From assembly GCF_007786445.1 (NCBI RefSeq), contig NZ_VNJI01000065.1, positions 1 through 37,545 on the forward strand: a stretch of 37,545 nt of DNA, in the 5' to 3' direction. Under the pieces are notes generated by a model. That model saw only the letters and a program-made list of their open reading frames with translations. It searched no databases and was not told the origin of the DNA. The DNA comes from Paenibacillus cremeus (GTDB taxonomy: Bacteria > Bacillota > Bacilli > Paenibacillales > NBRC-103111). Position numbers and translations under genes: made by a program. Positions 15,403 to 25,130 of the stretch are shown here, piece after piece; positions within the stretch are counted from its first letter, which is position 1, and each line of letters starts with the position of its first letter.

Positions 15403-16269
15403 TCAAGACCGAGCTGCTACTTCGACTTCTGAAGGTAACTGTGACATGAATTGCAATGCAGCAGCTATGCTCTCTGCCGGTGTTCTTTCAAACGTAACGT
15501 GCACACAAGGTTTAGTTCGCCTCAACAAGCTCATGAACAAAGAGTAATTCAGGTTGCCTGTTCCCGGGGAACAGAATTGCATCGCCCCCTCTGCGCTCAC
15601 GTTAAAATCTTTGGCATGTGCATGGATAATCCGGTCGCCCAGACGATCAAACGCATCTTGCAGGACCTCGTCCTGCCGCTGGACATTGCCTGCATGAAGT
15701 AAATTTACCGGGTCCATCACTACACCGATGTTGGACGAGGGGACCTCCTCGATGATTCGCTGCATTAGCTCGGCGTTGTGAATGACATGTCCCTGACACG
15801 CTTCCAATCCTAAGAATACGCCCCATTTTTCCGCTTCTTCTGCTAGCTCCTCAATCGCCTGCCTCACCCTCTGGTATCCGGTTTCGATAGGGAGCTCCCC
15901 TTCCGTTCTCCATGAGGAAGCAATCTTGCCCGTTTCCGTCACCACAGCCCCTGCGCCAAATTCACGGGCGAACCGAAGATGCTCCTTGAAACGAGCAATA
16001 TTTTGCCTGCGCACCTCATCGTCTTTATGTACGAAATCCATGTAACAGCCCAATACTGGGATTCGCACACCACAGTCTATAAATGCATCAGCGACGTAAT
16101 GAGCGATCCCAGCATTTAACCTGCCCAAGCCGGTGTCAAAGGGCAGAGGCACATGACCATATCCGCCTAATGCAAATTGAATAGAACCGAACCCGGCCGA
16201 AGCCGTTTTTTCTGCAATGAACTGAACGGGAAGCTTTCCGAAACTGTTGGCTAATATACCGTATTTCAT
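15403..16269 (-). CDS. Sugar phosphate isomerase/epimerase (xylose isomerase-like TIM barrel)
   Basis: 288 residues with the AP-endonuclease-2/xylose isomerase-like barrel. The acidic and histidine metal-ligand positions are recognisable: FLGLEACQGHVIH (Glu), VVMDPVNLLH (Asp and His), IIHAHAKDFNV (His) and a late Glu in HVTFERTP. Such enzymes isomerise or epimerise keto- and aldose sugars or inositol derivatives. I chose the ATG at 16269, which has GGCGAGG eight bases upstream; the GTG at 16278 is too close to that site. It is the last gene after the CUT1 permeases (30-base gap), so it probably handles the imported compound early in catabolism. Confidence 0.8.
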   Translation of the reverse strand: MKYGILANSFGKLPVQFIAEKTASAGFGSIQFALGGYGHVPLPFDTGLGRLNAGIAHYVADAFIDCGVRIPVLGCYMDFVHKDDEVRRQNIARFKEHLRFAREFGAGAVVTETGKIASSWRTEGELPIETGYQRVRQAIEELAEEAEKWGVFLGLEACQGHVIHNAELMQRIIEEVPSSNIGVVMDPVNLLHAGNVQRQDEVLQDAFDRLGDRIIHAHAKDFNVSAEGAMQFCSPGTGNLNYSLFMSLLRRTKPCVHVTFERTPAESIAAALQFMSQLPSEVEVAARS

Positions 16270-16299
16270 TGAGGACACCTCGCCTTAATGTACTTGTCA

Positions 16300-17136
16300 T
16301 TATTTGAAAGTCGAATTAGCCATTGCTGCCACAATATGCTTTTGGGCAAAAATGAACACAATAACGATCGGTAAAATGATTTCAATGCTAGCCGCCATCA
16401 GAAGATGCAAGGTTAAGGACTCATTGCCTGCGTTAGATGCCTTCATGCTGGCAATACCTACGGTAAGTACACGCATCTTGTCGGAGTTCGTCATGACGAG
16501 CGGCCAAAAGTAAGAATTCCAGCTATGAATGAAGCAAATTACCACCAACGTAGCTATAGTAGGGTATGCCATCGGTGTTAAAACTTTGTACAATAACTGC
16601 ATCCGGCTCGCTCCATCTATTTTGGCAGCCTCTAATACGTCGTTATTTATGGACTTGAACGTTTGCCGCAGAAGGAAAATACCATGGGCCGATGCCGCAT
16701 GCGGTATAATAAGCGCATAGTAGGTGTTAAGCCACCCTATCTTGGACAGCATGACGTATACGGGGACAAACACTACTTGCTCCGGAACAATTAGAGCCCC
16801 AAGCACCAGCAGAAATAACCGATCTCTCCCTGGAAAAGATCCCTTGGCAAAAGCATAAGCCGCCAATATCCCGATATTGATTTGCAATACCAGAATACCG
16901 ATCGTCTGCACCACCGTATTTATTGTAAAACGCATAAAGGGCATGGCATTAAAAACGTTTAAGAAATTGACCCACATCAGCTTCTCTGGCCAAAAGGATG
17001 GAACCGCCAGTCTTAATTCGGCCGGAGTTTTAAAAGCAGTGACCAGCATCCAATAGACTGGGAAAAACATAACGGCCGTTACACCTAAAGCTATTACAAT
17101 ACGGGTAGTTTTTAAGACAGAATTGTTCATTTGCAT
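16300..17136 (-). CDS. CUT1 carbohydrate ABC permease, MalG type
   Basis: 278 residues with six predicted membrane segments and the binding-protein-dependent transport signature EAAKIDGASRMQLLYKVLTP, which contacts the ATPase. This is the MalG/UgpE-type half of the channel. The start at 17136 follows GGGTAGG, with the partner permease ending nine bases upstream. No ATP-binding subunit is encoded in the cluster, so a shared MsmX-type ATPase elsewhere is probably used, as is common in Firmicutes. Confidence 0.92.
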   Translation of the reverse strand: MQMNNSVLKTTRIVIALGVTAVMFFPVYWMLVTAFKTPAELRLAVPSFWPEKLMWVNFLNVFNAMPFMRFTINTVVQTIGILVLQINIGILAAYAFAKGSFPGRDRLFLLVLGALIVPEQVVFVPVYVMLSKIGWLNTYYALIIPHAASAHGIFLLRQTFKSINNDVLEAAKIDGASRMQLLYKVLTPMAYPTIATLVVICFIHSWNSYFWPLVMTNSDKMRVLTVGIASMKASNAGNESLTLHLLMAASIEIILPIVIVFIFAQKHIVAAMANSTFK

Positions 17137-17145
17137 TCTACGAAC

Positions 17146-18090
17146 CTACCCTTCATAGTGGACTTTCTTTTTAGACACGTAGAGTTGAAGCACAGTAAAG
17201 AAGATGATGATGATAAAAAAGATGATGGCCAAAGCCGACGCCCGACCCGTTCTAAATTGGGTGAAAGCCGTCTCATAAATCCAATAAACCATCACTTCGG
17301 TCGCTTGCAGTGGCCCTCCGCCGGTAATGACGTTAACGGACTGGAATACCTGCATAGATGATATAAAGTGAGTCACGACAAGAAAAAGCGTAGTCGGAGA
17401 CAGCAGGGGCAGCGTAATATGCCATAACTGATTCCACTTGCTAGATCCATCGATACTGGCAGCCTCGTAGTATTCCAGCGGAATGCTCCTCAGGCCGGAA
17501 ATAAATATGATCATGGTAAAACCGACTCCTTTCCAGACAGCGACGATAATGAGCACCCACAACGCCGCGTGCGGATTGTTCAGCCATGGGATGGGAGTCA
17601 AGCCCACTAATTTCAACACCTCATTGGCAAGTCCAAATTGCGTGTTAAAAATCCATAAAAATATCATGGAGATAATGACGACTGAAATATAATGCGGTAT
17701 AAAAATGAGCATGCGCATGAAATTGAACAAGCGTGAAGATACATTCATCAGCAACGCCAGCAGTAGTCCAATCCCTAATGTTAAACTCACATCAAGTATC
17801 ATGTAGGTGAATGTGATTCTCAACACTTGGTAGAACATGCTGCTGGTCAGCAAATACGTATAATTATCGAGCCCGATAAACGCTTTGGCCGGCTTCGTCA
17901 TATTCCAGTTCGTAAAGCTTAAATAAAACGAATTAACCAAAGGATAATAAAGGAAAATGACCAGAACAAGTAAAGCTGGCACAGCAAAAGTAAAATCTTT
18001 GGCATATTCCAGCAATCGACGCCGCGATCGTGGAGATGGTTGAACCACTTCATCCATGACAACGGCGGGCGAATTGGTTGTATCATTCAT
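17146..18090 (-). CDS. CUT1 carbohydrate ABC permease, MalF/UgpA type
   Basis: A permease of 314 residues from the ATG at 18090 (MNDTTNSPAVVMDEV), which follows GAGAGGGGGAACC; the frame opens earlier at 18126 without a good site. A charged N-terminal tail precedes six membrane segments, beginning FTFAVPALLVLVIFLYYPLV. The ATPase-contact loop reads YEAASIDGSSKWNQLWHITL. It pairs with the permease at 16300 (nine-base gap) and the binding protein at 18170, so these three form the membrane and capture parts of a sugar-type importer. Confidence 0.92.
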   Translation of the reverse strand: MNDTTNSPAVVMDEVVQPSPRSRRRLLEYAKDFTFAVPALLVLVIFLYYPLVNSFYLSFTNWNMTKPAKAFIGLDNYTYLLTSSMFYQVLRITFTYMILDVSLTLGIGLLLALLMNVSSRLFNFMRMLIFIPHYISVVIISMIFLWIFNTQFGLANEVLKLVGLTPIPWLNNPHAALWVLIIVAVWKGVGFTMIIFISGLRSIPLEYYEAASIDGSSKWNQLWHITLPLLSPTTLFLVVTHFISSMQVFQSVNVITGGGPLQATEVMVYWIYETAFTQFRTGRASALAIIFFIIIIFFTVLQLYVSKKKVHYEG

Positions 18091-18169
18091 TTCGGTTCCC
18101 CCTCTCGTATTTAAGTTGACCGTCATGCTGACGCTACTGTAGTGTCCGCATGACGGCTGTACTCGTTAT

Positions 18170-19486
18170 CTACTTATCAGACAGGATTTGGTTGATTTGT
18201 TTGACTGCATCCTTCATCAAAGGCGTTGGATCCGCTTTATTGAGAACCATCTGTCCTACGACGTTTTGGTACACCTTGCTGAATTCCTGATATTTTGGAT
18301 GCTGCGGACGTCCGACTACATTATCGAAATTATCGAATACCACTTTGTACTGCGGGTATTTTGCAAAGTAGGCTTTGCCTTCCTCCGTATTGACTACCGA
18401 TTTTCGTGTCGGCAAATATCCGGTTCCTTCCGCCCATTTAATGTTGTGCTCGGCATCGGACATAAATTGAATGAATTTCCACGCCGCTTCTTTTTCCTTC
18501 GCCGGTGCGCCGTCCATCATAACAATGCCCGCACCGCCCATATGAGAAATGTGCTGCTTATCTCCCGGGAAGAAAGATACGCCTACTTCAAACTTGGCAT
18601 TTTGCAGATACGTTTTCAGTACGGCGGATGTATGGTCAACCATAGCGATTTGGCCGTTTAGAAACATTTGACGCATCGTATCTGATGCTCCTGCTCCATA
18701 ACCGATCTGCAGCGAGCCTTCTTGCATCCAACGTTGAAAAGTTAAAATCCACTTCATATTGGCCGGCTGATCCAGCACCGATGTTTTGCCGTCAGCGCTC
18801 AAAATCGCGCCACCGCTGTTGAAAATCCATGGATCAAAGTAAAAGGGCTCCCATGCCGGAATCTCAAGCGCGTATCGGGTGGTCTTTCCGTTTTCTTTAA
18901 CGGTTACTTTTTTATTGAAATCTTCCATTTCATCCCAGGTCTGCGGCGGTTTCAGGCCCAAAGAGTCAAGCAGCGTCTTGTTATACACGTTGATGCCAGC
19001 GCTTACAATTAGCGGAAGTCCGTATTGCTTGCCGTTATAGGCATACGCTCCCAACATCCCCTTGGAAAAATCATTCAAATCGAAATTGTCCCTTTTCATG
19101 TAGGGGGTCAAGTCGGCGAACATCCCGCCGTCGGCCATGCTTGGCAGTGCCGATACTTCAGCATTGGTTACCGCAGGAACATTATGAGCAGAAACGGCTG
19201 CCAGCAGCTTATTTTGCAAATCGGGATAGCCGCCCTGGAACACGGGCTCAATCGTAATGTTGGGGTACTTTTTCTGAAACTCCCCGATCATATAATTCAA
19301 GGTTTTTATCTGATCATCGTTGTGAGAATGCCAGTATTGAATAGTGATTGGAGATTTGTCATCGCTCGCAGGAGGAGGGGCTTTCGCCTCATCCGCGGCT
19401 CCTCCCGCCGGGGTGCTAGAGCAGCCGACTGCCGTCAGCATCAAAGAGGAAATGGCCATAGCGGAAATCCACTTTTTTAGCTTCAT
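18170..19486 (-). CDS. CUT1 extracellular solute-binding lipoprotein
   Basis: 438 residues. The signal peptide ends with lipobox TAVGC, so Cys 22 should anchor it outside the membrane. The mature part is a family 1 extracellular binding protein: ITIQYWHSHNDDQIKTL, FQKKYPNITIEPVFQGG and AAWKFIQFMSDAEHN. The substrate is unknown; such proteins bind oligosaccharides, glycosides or glycerol phosphodiesters. AAGGAG lies ten bases before the ATG. A 39-base gap separates it from the S66 peptidase gene upstream, and the two permeases follow. Confidence 0.92.
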   Translation of the reverse strand: MKLKKWISAMAISSLMLTAVGCSSTPAGGAADEAKAPPPASDDKSPITIQYWHSHNDDQIKTLNYMIGEFQKKYPNITIEPVFQGGYPDLQNKLLAAVSAHNVPAVTNAEVSALPSMADGGMFADLTPYMKRDNFDLNDFSKGMLGAYAYNGKQYGLPLIVSAGINVYNKTLLDSLGLKPPQTWDEMEDFNKKVTVKENGKTTRYALEIPAWEPFYFDPWIFNSGGAILSADGKTSVLDQPANMKWILTFQRWMQEGSLQIGYGAGASDTMRQMFLNGQIAMVDHTSAVLKTYLQNAKFEVGVSFFPGDKQHISHMGGAGIVMMDGAPAKEKEAAWKFIQFMSDAEHNIKWAEGTGYLPTRKSVVNTEEGKAYFAKYPQYKVVFDNFDNVVGRPQHPKYQEFSKVYQNVVGQMVLNKADPTPLMKDAVKQINQILSDK

Positions 19487-19525
19487 TTAAATCATGCTCC
19501 TTCAAATGTATTTGGGTTCAAATCA

Positions 19526-20395
19526 TTATTGCAGCACAATATTCGTTCCAAACTGGATTGCTTTACTGTCATTTCCATGGCCAAGCTCTTTGGTTCTGGC
19601 GATGGGCAACTGCCTCTTTTCGGTAAGCTCTTTAATGAAATCTTCTACAACCTGAAATTCCCCATGCTGCTCCAATTCAGTAAATGTACCTAAGATTAGT
19701 CCCGCGCACTGGCTGAAGCACCCCATTTGCTCCATTTGCGATAAGAGGGATACGGTTCGGTGTGCCCTACCGCCAAAGCTCTCAAGAAAGATCACATGAT
19801 CTTTACAATCAGGAAAATAGGGGGTTCCAACCAACTTGAGAAAGCATCGAATATTCCCGCCGACCACGGCTCCCGCCATATGCTGTCCTCGTATCCAGGA
19901 ATAATCGAAATTAAATAAATCATCAGTTCCTTTAATCAAAGTGTCGTAAAGCAATTGCCTTTGCGCTTCCTGATGTTCATGCACTAAATTCATCACTTGA
20001 TAATGATAAGAGCCGACTCCACTTACCTTATACATCGCATTTAGCATGACAGACAAATCGCTTATTCCGAAAAACGGTTTTCTTGTTTTGCCGATTGCTT
20101 GAAAATCAATGTATTCGAGTATCTGATTCGCGGCGTCTCCTCCCGAAACGTCAAAAATAGCGTTAATCGAATCGTCATGAAACATTTTATTGATTTCTGT
20201 CGCCCGTTCCTGAAGAGCGCCGATCATGTATGTGTTGGCTCTGTACAAATCAGTTGCTGTAACGACTTCCAAGCCAAATTCGCGAAATAGAGCAATTAAT
20301 TCATCGATTTTAACTCTTGCCTCCGGCCTTCTTCCATCTGAACAAGCGGTAATGGCGACACGGTTACCTCTAGCTAATAAAGGCATATTAGTCAT
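19526..20395 (-). CDS. S66-family serine peptidase (LD-carboxypeptidase/MccF-like)
   Basis: 289 residues from the ATG at 20395, which follows a G-run. The family catalytic triad is visible: Ser in FFGISDLSVML, Glu in VIFLESFGG and His in ELGHGNDSKAI. LD-carboxypeptidases cut the L,D bond in peptidoglycan fragments, while MccF-type members cleave amide bonds of aminoacyl-nucleotide or phosphoramide compounds. There is no signal peptide, so it is cytoplasmic. Its place directly before the binding-protein gene suggests that it processes the imported compound or protects against a toxic analogue (inference). Confidence 0.85.
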   Translation of the reverse strand: MTNMPLLARGNRVAITACSDGRRPEARVKIDELIALFREFGLEVVTATDLYRANTYMIGALQERATEINKMFHDDSINAIFDVSGGDAANQILEYIDFQAIGKTRKPFFGISDLSVMLNAMYKVSGVGSYHYQVMNLVHEHQEAQRQLLYDTLIKGTDDLFNFDYSWIRGQHMAGAVVGGNIRCFLKLVGTPYFPDCKDHVIFLESFGGRAHRTVSLLSQMEQMGCFSQCAGLILGTFTELEQHGEFQVVEDFIKELTEKRQLPIARTKELGHGNDSKAIQFGTNIVLQ

Positions 20396-20430
20396 ATTTA
20401 ACAATCCCCCACGCCCGTCTGGAGGCGCTT

Positions 20431-21330
20431 TCAATTAATGTGCTTTACCGGAATGCCCCGAGTATTCAGCCGGATTCTATATAACGAAGTGGAGGCGGTT
20501 ATATATAGATGGCTGTAATCCTCTGCCCAAGCCAAATTTGCCGTTATTTCAGGAATTTTAATAATGCCTATCTTCTGTCCGGACGATGAAAATATCCATA
20601 TACCGCCTCGGCCCGCTACATATAAACGGCCCGCAGCATCCACCTTCATGCCGTCCGGCACTCCCTTGCCTGCCTCCGGATCTAACTCGGCAAAGACGCG
20701 ACCATTGATCAGACCTCCGGTAGGGGTTACATCAAAGGCTCTAACATGATCTCTAGCGGAATCATCGACATACAATATTTGTTCGTCCGGAGAAAACGCC
20801 AGTCCGTTAGGCTTGTCAAAATCATCAATTAATAAACGCAATTCTGCCGTTTCCGGATCTAAACGGTATACGCCTTGGAAGGACAGTTCCTTGTCTTCCG
20901 GCTGATTTCCGTAAACACTTTTTAATCCGTACGGGGGGTCCGTAAAATAAAGCGTCCCGTCGGATTTTACAACAATATCGTTAGGACTATTTAAACGCTT
21001 TCCGTCGTATTGCAAGGCCAGTTCCGTAATGGTACCGTCCTGCTCCGTCCTCGTTACGGTCCGGCTGCCGTGCTCGCAAGCCAATAGCCTCCTTTGACCA
21101 TCAAGTGTGAGTCCATTCGCGTGGCGGCTGGGTGTCCGAAAAACAGACACTCCTTCAGGCCTGCTCCACCGATAAACTATATTTTGCGGAATATCTGTGA
21201 AATACAAAAATTTGTTAGCATCATCCCAGACAGGACCTTCTATGAACCGGAACCCGGATGCGATCTTCTCCAGTTCGGCCCCTTCCGGGATCAACAATTT
21301 CATCTCATCCGAAAAAGTTACTATTTCCAT
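20431..21330 (-). CDS. SMP-30/gluconolactonase-family lactonase
   Basis: 299 residues of a six-bladed beta-propeller. Metal-site residues of the family appear in order: Glu in RFIEGPVW, Asn in RLNSPNDIVV, then KPNGLAFSPD and the Asp of GVPDGMKVD. FTDPPYG is typical too. The enzyme opens sugar lactones to the corresponding acids. ATG 21330 lies 12 bases after the aldo/keto reductase stop, with a ribosome site in that gap. Together with that reductase it fits oxidation of a sugar or lactol to a lactone followed by hydrolysis. Confidence 0.88.
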   Translation of the reverse strand: MEIVTFSDEMKLLIPEGAELEKIASGFRFIEGPVWDDANKFLYFTDIPQNIVYRWSRPEGVSVFRTPSRHANGLTLDGQRRLLACEHGSRTVTRTEQDGTITELALQYDGKRLNSPNDIVVKSDGTLYFTDPPYGLKSVYGNQPEDKELSFQGVYRLDPETAELRLLIDDFDKPNGLAFSPDEQILYVDDSARDHVRAFDVTPTGGLINGRVFAELDPEAGKGVPDGMKVDAAGRLYVAGRGGIWIFSSSGQKIGIIKIPEITANLAWAEDYSHLYITASTSLYRIRLNTRGIPVKHIN

Positions 21331-21342
21331 GATAGACCTCTC

Positions 21343-22200
21343 CTACAATAAAAATTGGACTCCACCCTGAGCACGGTCAAGCTTGTGCTCCCAGCGATAT
21401 TGCTGCTTTTCTACCGCTTCAACATTCCAGAGCACTTCTTCAGCCGTTCTCATTCCGCAGATCGCTGTGCTTACACCCGGGTTGGACAGTACAAAATCCA
21501 ACGCGACCTGATGCGGATTCATTTGCTCCAAAGCGTCAGGTGCAATACGCTTCATGAATCTTGGAAATCCTTGACTAGTCAAGGGCCTCATCACCACGAC
21601 GCCCACATCTTTCTTGACCGCCTCGGGAATAAGCGGATCTGCTGCGCCTTGATAGAACAAGTTATAACGCACTTGTATTACATCGAAATGTCCGGATTGC
21701 ACCGCCCACAACAAAACATGATCAGGATTTTCGTTGGTGATCCCAATGAAGCGAATCTTGCCTTGCTTCTGACATTCTTTAAACGCATCAAGCGGGCCAT
21801 CGTTGACCAGACGTTTATACTCTTCCTCGACCAAGTGTCCGCCATGAAATTGCATCAAATCGATATAATCCGTTTGCAACCGCTCTAGGCACGCATCGAC
21901 AGCACTTAGCGTCTGTGCGTAATCCAGTTTTCTTGGAATCTTGGTGGCAATGTACGCATCTTGGCGACGATTTTTCATTACTTCCCCGATAATGCTTTCC
22001 CCAAGCCCCTGTCCGTATGCGGTGGCCGTGTCAATATAATTGATTCCATTGTCCAAAGCCGCATTGAGCGCAGCCACTACGCCGTCACGACTTTTTTCCG
22101 CATCATAGTCTTCGAGGTAATTGTTGATGCCCATCGGGGCTCCGCCGAATCCTATACTTGAAACCATTAAATTAGTTCTTCCAAGTCTTCTGTATTCCAT
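21343..22200 (-). CDS. Aldo/keto reductase
   Basis: A 285-residue barrel enzyme from ATG 22200 (MEYRRLGRTNLMVSSIG) behind GAGAAGGG. The catalytic tetrad is in place: Asp in NYIDTATAYG, Tyr of that AYG, Lys in YIATKIPRK and His in LMQFHGGH. The C-terminal SNPGVSTAICGMRT binds NADP(H). It resembles the YajO/galactose-dehydrogenase-like group acting on sugars. It sits between the CoA-transferase gene (58 bases) and the SMP-30 gene (12 bases), so it probably oxidises or reduces the sugar part of the substrate. Confidence 0.88.
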   Translation of the reverse strand: MEYRRLGRTNLMVSSIGFGGAPMGINNYLEDYDAEKSRDGVVAALNAALDNGINYIDTATAYGQGLGESIIGEVMKNRRQDAYIATKIPRKLDYAQTLSAVDACLERLQTDYIDLMQFHGGHLVEEEYKRLVNDGPLDAFKECQKQGKIRFIGITNENPDHVLLWAVQSGHFDVIQVRYNLFYQGAADPLIPEAVKKDVGVVVMRPLTSQGFPRFMKRIAPDALEQMNPHQVALDFVLSNPGVSTAICGMRTAEEVLWNVEAVEKQQYRWEHKLDRAQGGVQFLL

Positions 22201-22258
22201 TGTTATCAACCCTTCTCTTCTATTGTGGTTTTATTAGATCCGCATCTCATATTAAAGC

Positions 22259-23854
22259 TTATTCGCTTGTGGCGGCAGCTTCCGTCCTAAAGAAATCGTC
22301 GCACAATCCGATTGGCTCGTCTCTGAATATCCGCGGATCCATCATCTTTAGCTTATCGGATACGATCGGCCTAAAATCCATTAAATCCAAAATATCCTTT
22401 TCCAAATCAATTCCCGGAGCAATTTCTATTAATACAATTCCTTCCTTGCGCAGTTCAAAAACAGCCCTTTCGGTAACAAATAGGACAGGTTGATTATTTT
22501 TACGGGCATAATGGCCGCTAAAAGTGATCTGATTGACTTTCTTCAAGAACTTTCTCGCTATTCCTTCTTTCTCAATCCGCAGATTGCCATTGTCGATCGC
22601 CACCTCTAACCCGCCAGCTGTAAACGTGGCACAATAAACAACTTTTTTAGCCGGCTGCGTAATATCGATAAACCCGCCACAACCGACCGTTTTGGTGCCG
22701 AACTTGCTTACGTTTACGTTACCGTCGGAATCGGCTTCAGCCATTCCCATAAAAGTCACGTCGACGCCGCTCCCGTTGTAGTAATCAAACTGACTTCCAT
22801 GCTCGATAATCGCTATTGCATTTTTAGTAATTCCAAAGTCAATTCCTCCCTCTGGAATTCCACCGATCACCCCGGATTCAATCGTAAGGGTAATTTCTCC
22901 ATTTATCTTTTCCTCGGTTGCTATCGGTCCGAGTGTATCCCCCGGAATGCCCGTGCCCAGATTTACGATGGCACCCGGAAATAGTTCCATGCAAGCACGG
23001 CGTCCGATCACTTTACGCACATTAAGCGGCAGTGGAGCACTTTCTGACTCAGGTACTCTGATATCCCCTGCATAGACCGGTTCAAAGTAATAAGATGAGG
23101 ACTGCCGGTGTTCCTCTATTGGGTTTTCAGCAACAACGATACCATCGACAAAAATACCTGGAATAACTATTTGTTTCGGATGCAAGTCCCCGTTTTTAGC
23201 TATATATTTCACTTGAACAAAGACTTTGCCACCGTTGCTTTTCGCCGCCTGTGCTACAGACAGCGCTTCATACTTGATGGCTTCTTCCTCCATCGTCACA
23301 TTGCCGCTTTCATCGGCAGTTGTCCCCCGAATAATGGCCACGTCGATCGGCTGACTTTTATAATACAAATACTCCTCATTATGAAGCGTCAAAACCTCGA
23401 CAATATCTTCTCCCTGCCGGGAACGATCATTGATCTTGCCGCCTTCCACTCGCGGATCAACAAATGTACCTAGACCGACTTTGGAGAAATTCCCCGGCTT
23501 GCCTGAAGCCATGGCGCGAAAAAGATGAACGAGCTGGCCCTGTGGTAGACAGTACGCCTCCACCTCATTGTTGTGAATAAGCTCCCCCCATTTGGGGGCA
23601 AGTCCCCAGTGAGCCCCAATGATTCGTTTAATGAGTCCTTTATGAGCCAACCGCTGAAGCCCGTTCACCCGGTCGCATTGACCGGCACCATGAAGAAGGG
23701 TCAAATTATTGGGAAAGCCGGTTTCGAGAAAGCTTCTCTCAATTTCATTCAGAATCGTTCCGCAAGCCCCCATCAGCGTAAATCCCACAGTGGCGAGAGT
23801 TGAGCCTTCCTTAAGATAAGGCAATATCGCTTTTGCTTTTAAGATTTTATTCAT
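22259..23854 (-). CDS. Propionate/acetate CoA-transferase (YdiF type)
   Basis: 531 residues, the fused alpha-beta length of YdiF/propionate CoA-transferase. The second half carries the catalytic Glu in TLTIESGVIGG followed by PEGGIDFG; the first half has the GFTLMGACG and GTFVDPRVEGGK loops. It moves CoA from a donor such as acetyl-CoA to a short organic acid. ATG 23854 follows a GGAGG, 18 bases after the MaoC gene. In this operon it is the likely activation step that delivers an acid to the hydratase, dehydrogenase and thiolase encoded upstream. Confidence 0.92.
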   Translation of the reverse strand: MNKILKAKAILPYLKEGSTLATVGFTLMGACGTILNEIERSFLETGFPNNLTLLHGAGQCDRVNGLQRLAHKGLIKRIIGAHWGLAPKWGELIHNNEVEAYCLPQGQLVHLFRAMASGKPGNFSKVGLGTFVDPRVEGGKINDRSRQGEDIVEVLTLHNEEYLYYKSQPIDVAIIRGTTADESGNVTMEEEAIKYEALSVAQAAKSNGGKVFVQVKYIAKNGDLHPKQIVIPGIFVDGIVVAENPIEEHRQSSSYYFEPVYAGDIRVPESESAPLPLNVRKVIGRRACMELFPGAIVNLGTGIPGDTLGPIATEEKINGEITLTIESGVIGGIPEGGIDFGITKNAIAIIEHGSQFDYYNGSGVDVTFMGMAEADSDGNVNVSKFGTKTVGCGGFIDITQPAKKVVYCATFTAGGLEVAIDNGNLRIEKEGIARKFLKKVNQITFSGHYARKNNQPVLFVTERAVFELRKEGIVLIEIAPGIDLEKDILDLMDFRPIVSDKLKMMDPRIFRDEPIGLCDDFFRTEAAATSE

Positions 23855-23872
23855 TCCAGGACCTCCTGCTGT

Positions 23873-24322
23873 TTAAGTTTTTCGTTTCACCATAATGGTT
23901 TGAATACCTTCTTGCGTGACTATTTGCTTCTGATTGATCACTTGCACCAAAAAATGAATGATCCCGCGGTCTGGCTTACTTTTGCTCTCTATTTTTTCAT
24001 GAACCATGACACTGCAATGGACAGTATCGCCGAAAAAAATGGGGGCCGTGAATTTCCATTTATCGATGTTTAATAACGCGATTCCGGTGCCGTCAAACAA
24101 CCCCAGTCGAAACATAAGGCCATGAGAAACGGATAAACCTAACAGTCCCTGCGCAATCCGTCTACCGAATGGACTACTCTGTGCAAACTCTTCACTCGTA
24201 TGTAGCTCATTCATATCACCGGACATAGCCGAAAAGTAAACTACATCGGTTTCAGTAAGGGTACGTGTGGGAGTTTCGAACGTTTGACCTACCTGGTAAT
24301 CGTCAAAATAAATACCCGGCAT
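23873..24322 (-). CDS. MaoC-like (R)-specific enoyl-CoA hydratase
   Basis: A 149-residue hot-dog-fold protein. The hydratase motif reads SGDMNELHTSEEFA, keeping the Asp-His pair of the GDxNPxH signature, followed by RIAQGLLGLSVSHGL. Such enzymes add water to a 2-enoyl-CoA, giving the (R)-3-hydroxy form, which the adjacent FabG-like dehydrogenase can oxidise. It lies 27 bases after that gene and 18 before the CoA-transferase. Some MaoC proteins act on other acyl groups, so the exact substrate is open. Confidence 0.85.
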   Translation of the reverse strand: MPGIYFDDYQVGQTFETPTRTLTETDVVYFSAMSGDMNELHTSEEFAQSSPFGRRIAQGLLGLSVSHGLMFRLGLFDGTGIALLNIDKWKFTAPIFFGDTVHCSVMVHEKIESKSKPDRGIIHFLVQVINQKQIVTQEGIQTIMVKRKT

Positions 24323-24349
24323 TCCAGTATCTCTCCTTATTCAGCCTTT

Positions 24350-25090
24350 TTATAGCACCATGCCTCCGCCGATATTGATAACCTCTCCTGTCAGGTAAGA
24401 AGCGGCATCCGAGGCAAGAAATGCGATCAGGTTGGCTACGTCTTCCGGATTCCCCGCACGGCCCATTGGAATCTTGGAAATCATCAGATCCCAAACTTTT
24501 TCAGGCACGCCTCTAGTCATGTCCGTTTCAATAAATCCGGGACAAATGGCGTTTACCGTAACGTTATATTTAGCGAGCTCACGGGCCGCCGTTTTGGTCA
24601 AACCGACTACTCCTGCCTTGGAAGCCGCATAGTTTGCTTGCCCGATATTACCTAGCCAGCTTGCCGAGGAGATGTTAATAATTCGGCCGCTTTTTTGTTC
24701 CCTCATTTTAATGCTAGCCGGCTGCATCGTGTTGTAAGTTCCCGTCAGATTAACGGAAATGACATCATCCCACTGTTTGTGCTCCATTTTGTGAAGCATG
24801 GCATCCCGGTTGATTCCTGCATTATTAACAAGAATATCAAGCTTTCCATGCTTCTCAATGGTTGTCTCTATGAGCTTACGCGCGGCATCTGTGTCGGCGA
24901 CATCAATCACCGCGTAATCCGCCAGATAACCTTGTTGCGTCAGCTCCGTGGCTGTAGCCGATGCAATTTCTTCGCTAATATCACATATCGTTACTGCCGC
25001 TCCTAGCTGGGCCAGCTTTGCTGCAATTGCTTTGCCAATTCCGCGTCCCGATCCCGTAACTATCGCTATTTTCCCATCCAATTCGATCAT
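24350..25090 (-). CDS. FabG/PhaB-type short-chain dehydrogenase
   Basis: 246 residues with every SDR landmark: TGSGRGIGKAIA binds the nucleotide, NNAGINRDAMLHKM is the family loop, and the catalytic Ser-Tyr-Lys lies in ISSASWLGNIGQANYAASK. The NADP-type loop and the C-terminal FLASDAASYLTGEVINIGGG are typical of FabG and acetoacetyl-CoA reductases. In this operon it should interconvert 3-hydroxyacyl-CoA and 3-ketoacyl-CoA. GGAG lies about 10 bases upstream of ATG 25090. Confidence 0.9.
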   Translation of the reverse strand: MIELDGKIAIVTGSGRGIGKAIAAKLAQLGAAVTICDISEEIASATATELTQQGYLADYAVIDVADTDAARKLIETTIEKHGKLDILVNNAGINRDAMLHKMEHKQWDDVISVNLTGTYNTMQPASIKMREQKSGRIINISSASWLGNIGQANYAASKAGVVGLTKTAARELAKYNVTVNAICPGFIETDMTRGVPEKVWDLMISKIPMGRAGNPEDVANLIAFLASDAASYLTGEVINIGGGMVL

Positions 25091-25130
25091 ATGTTCGTAT
25101 CTCCTTTTTTATAGGTATCATAGCTACATT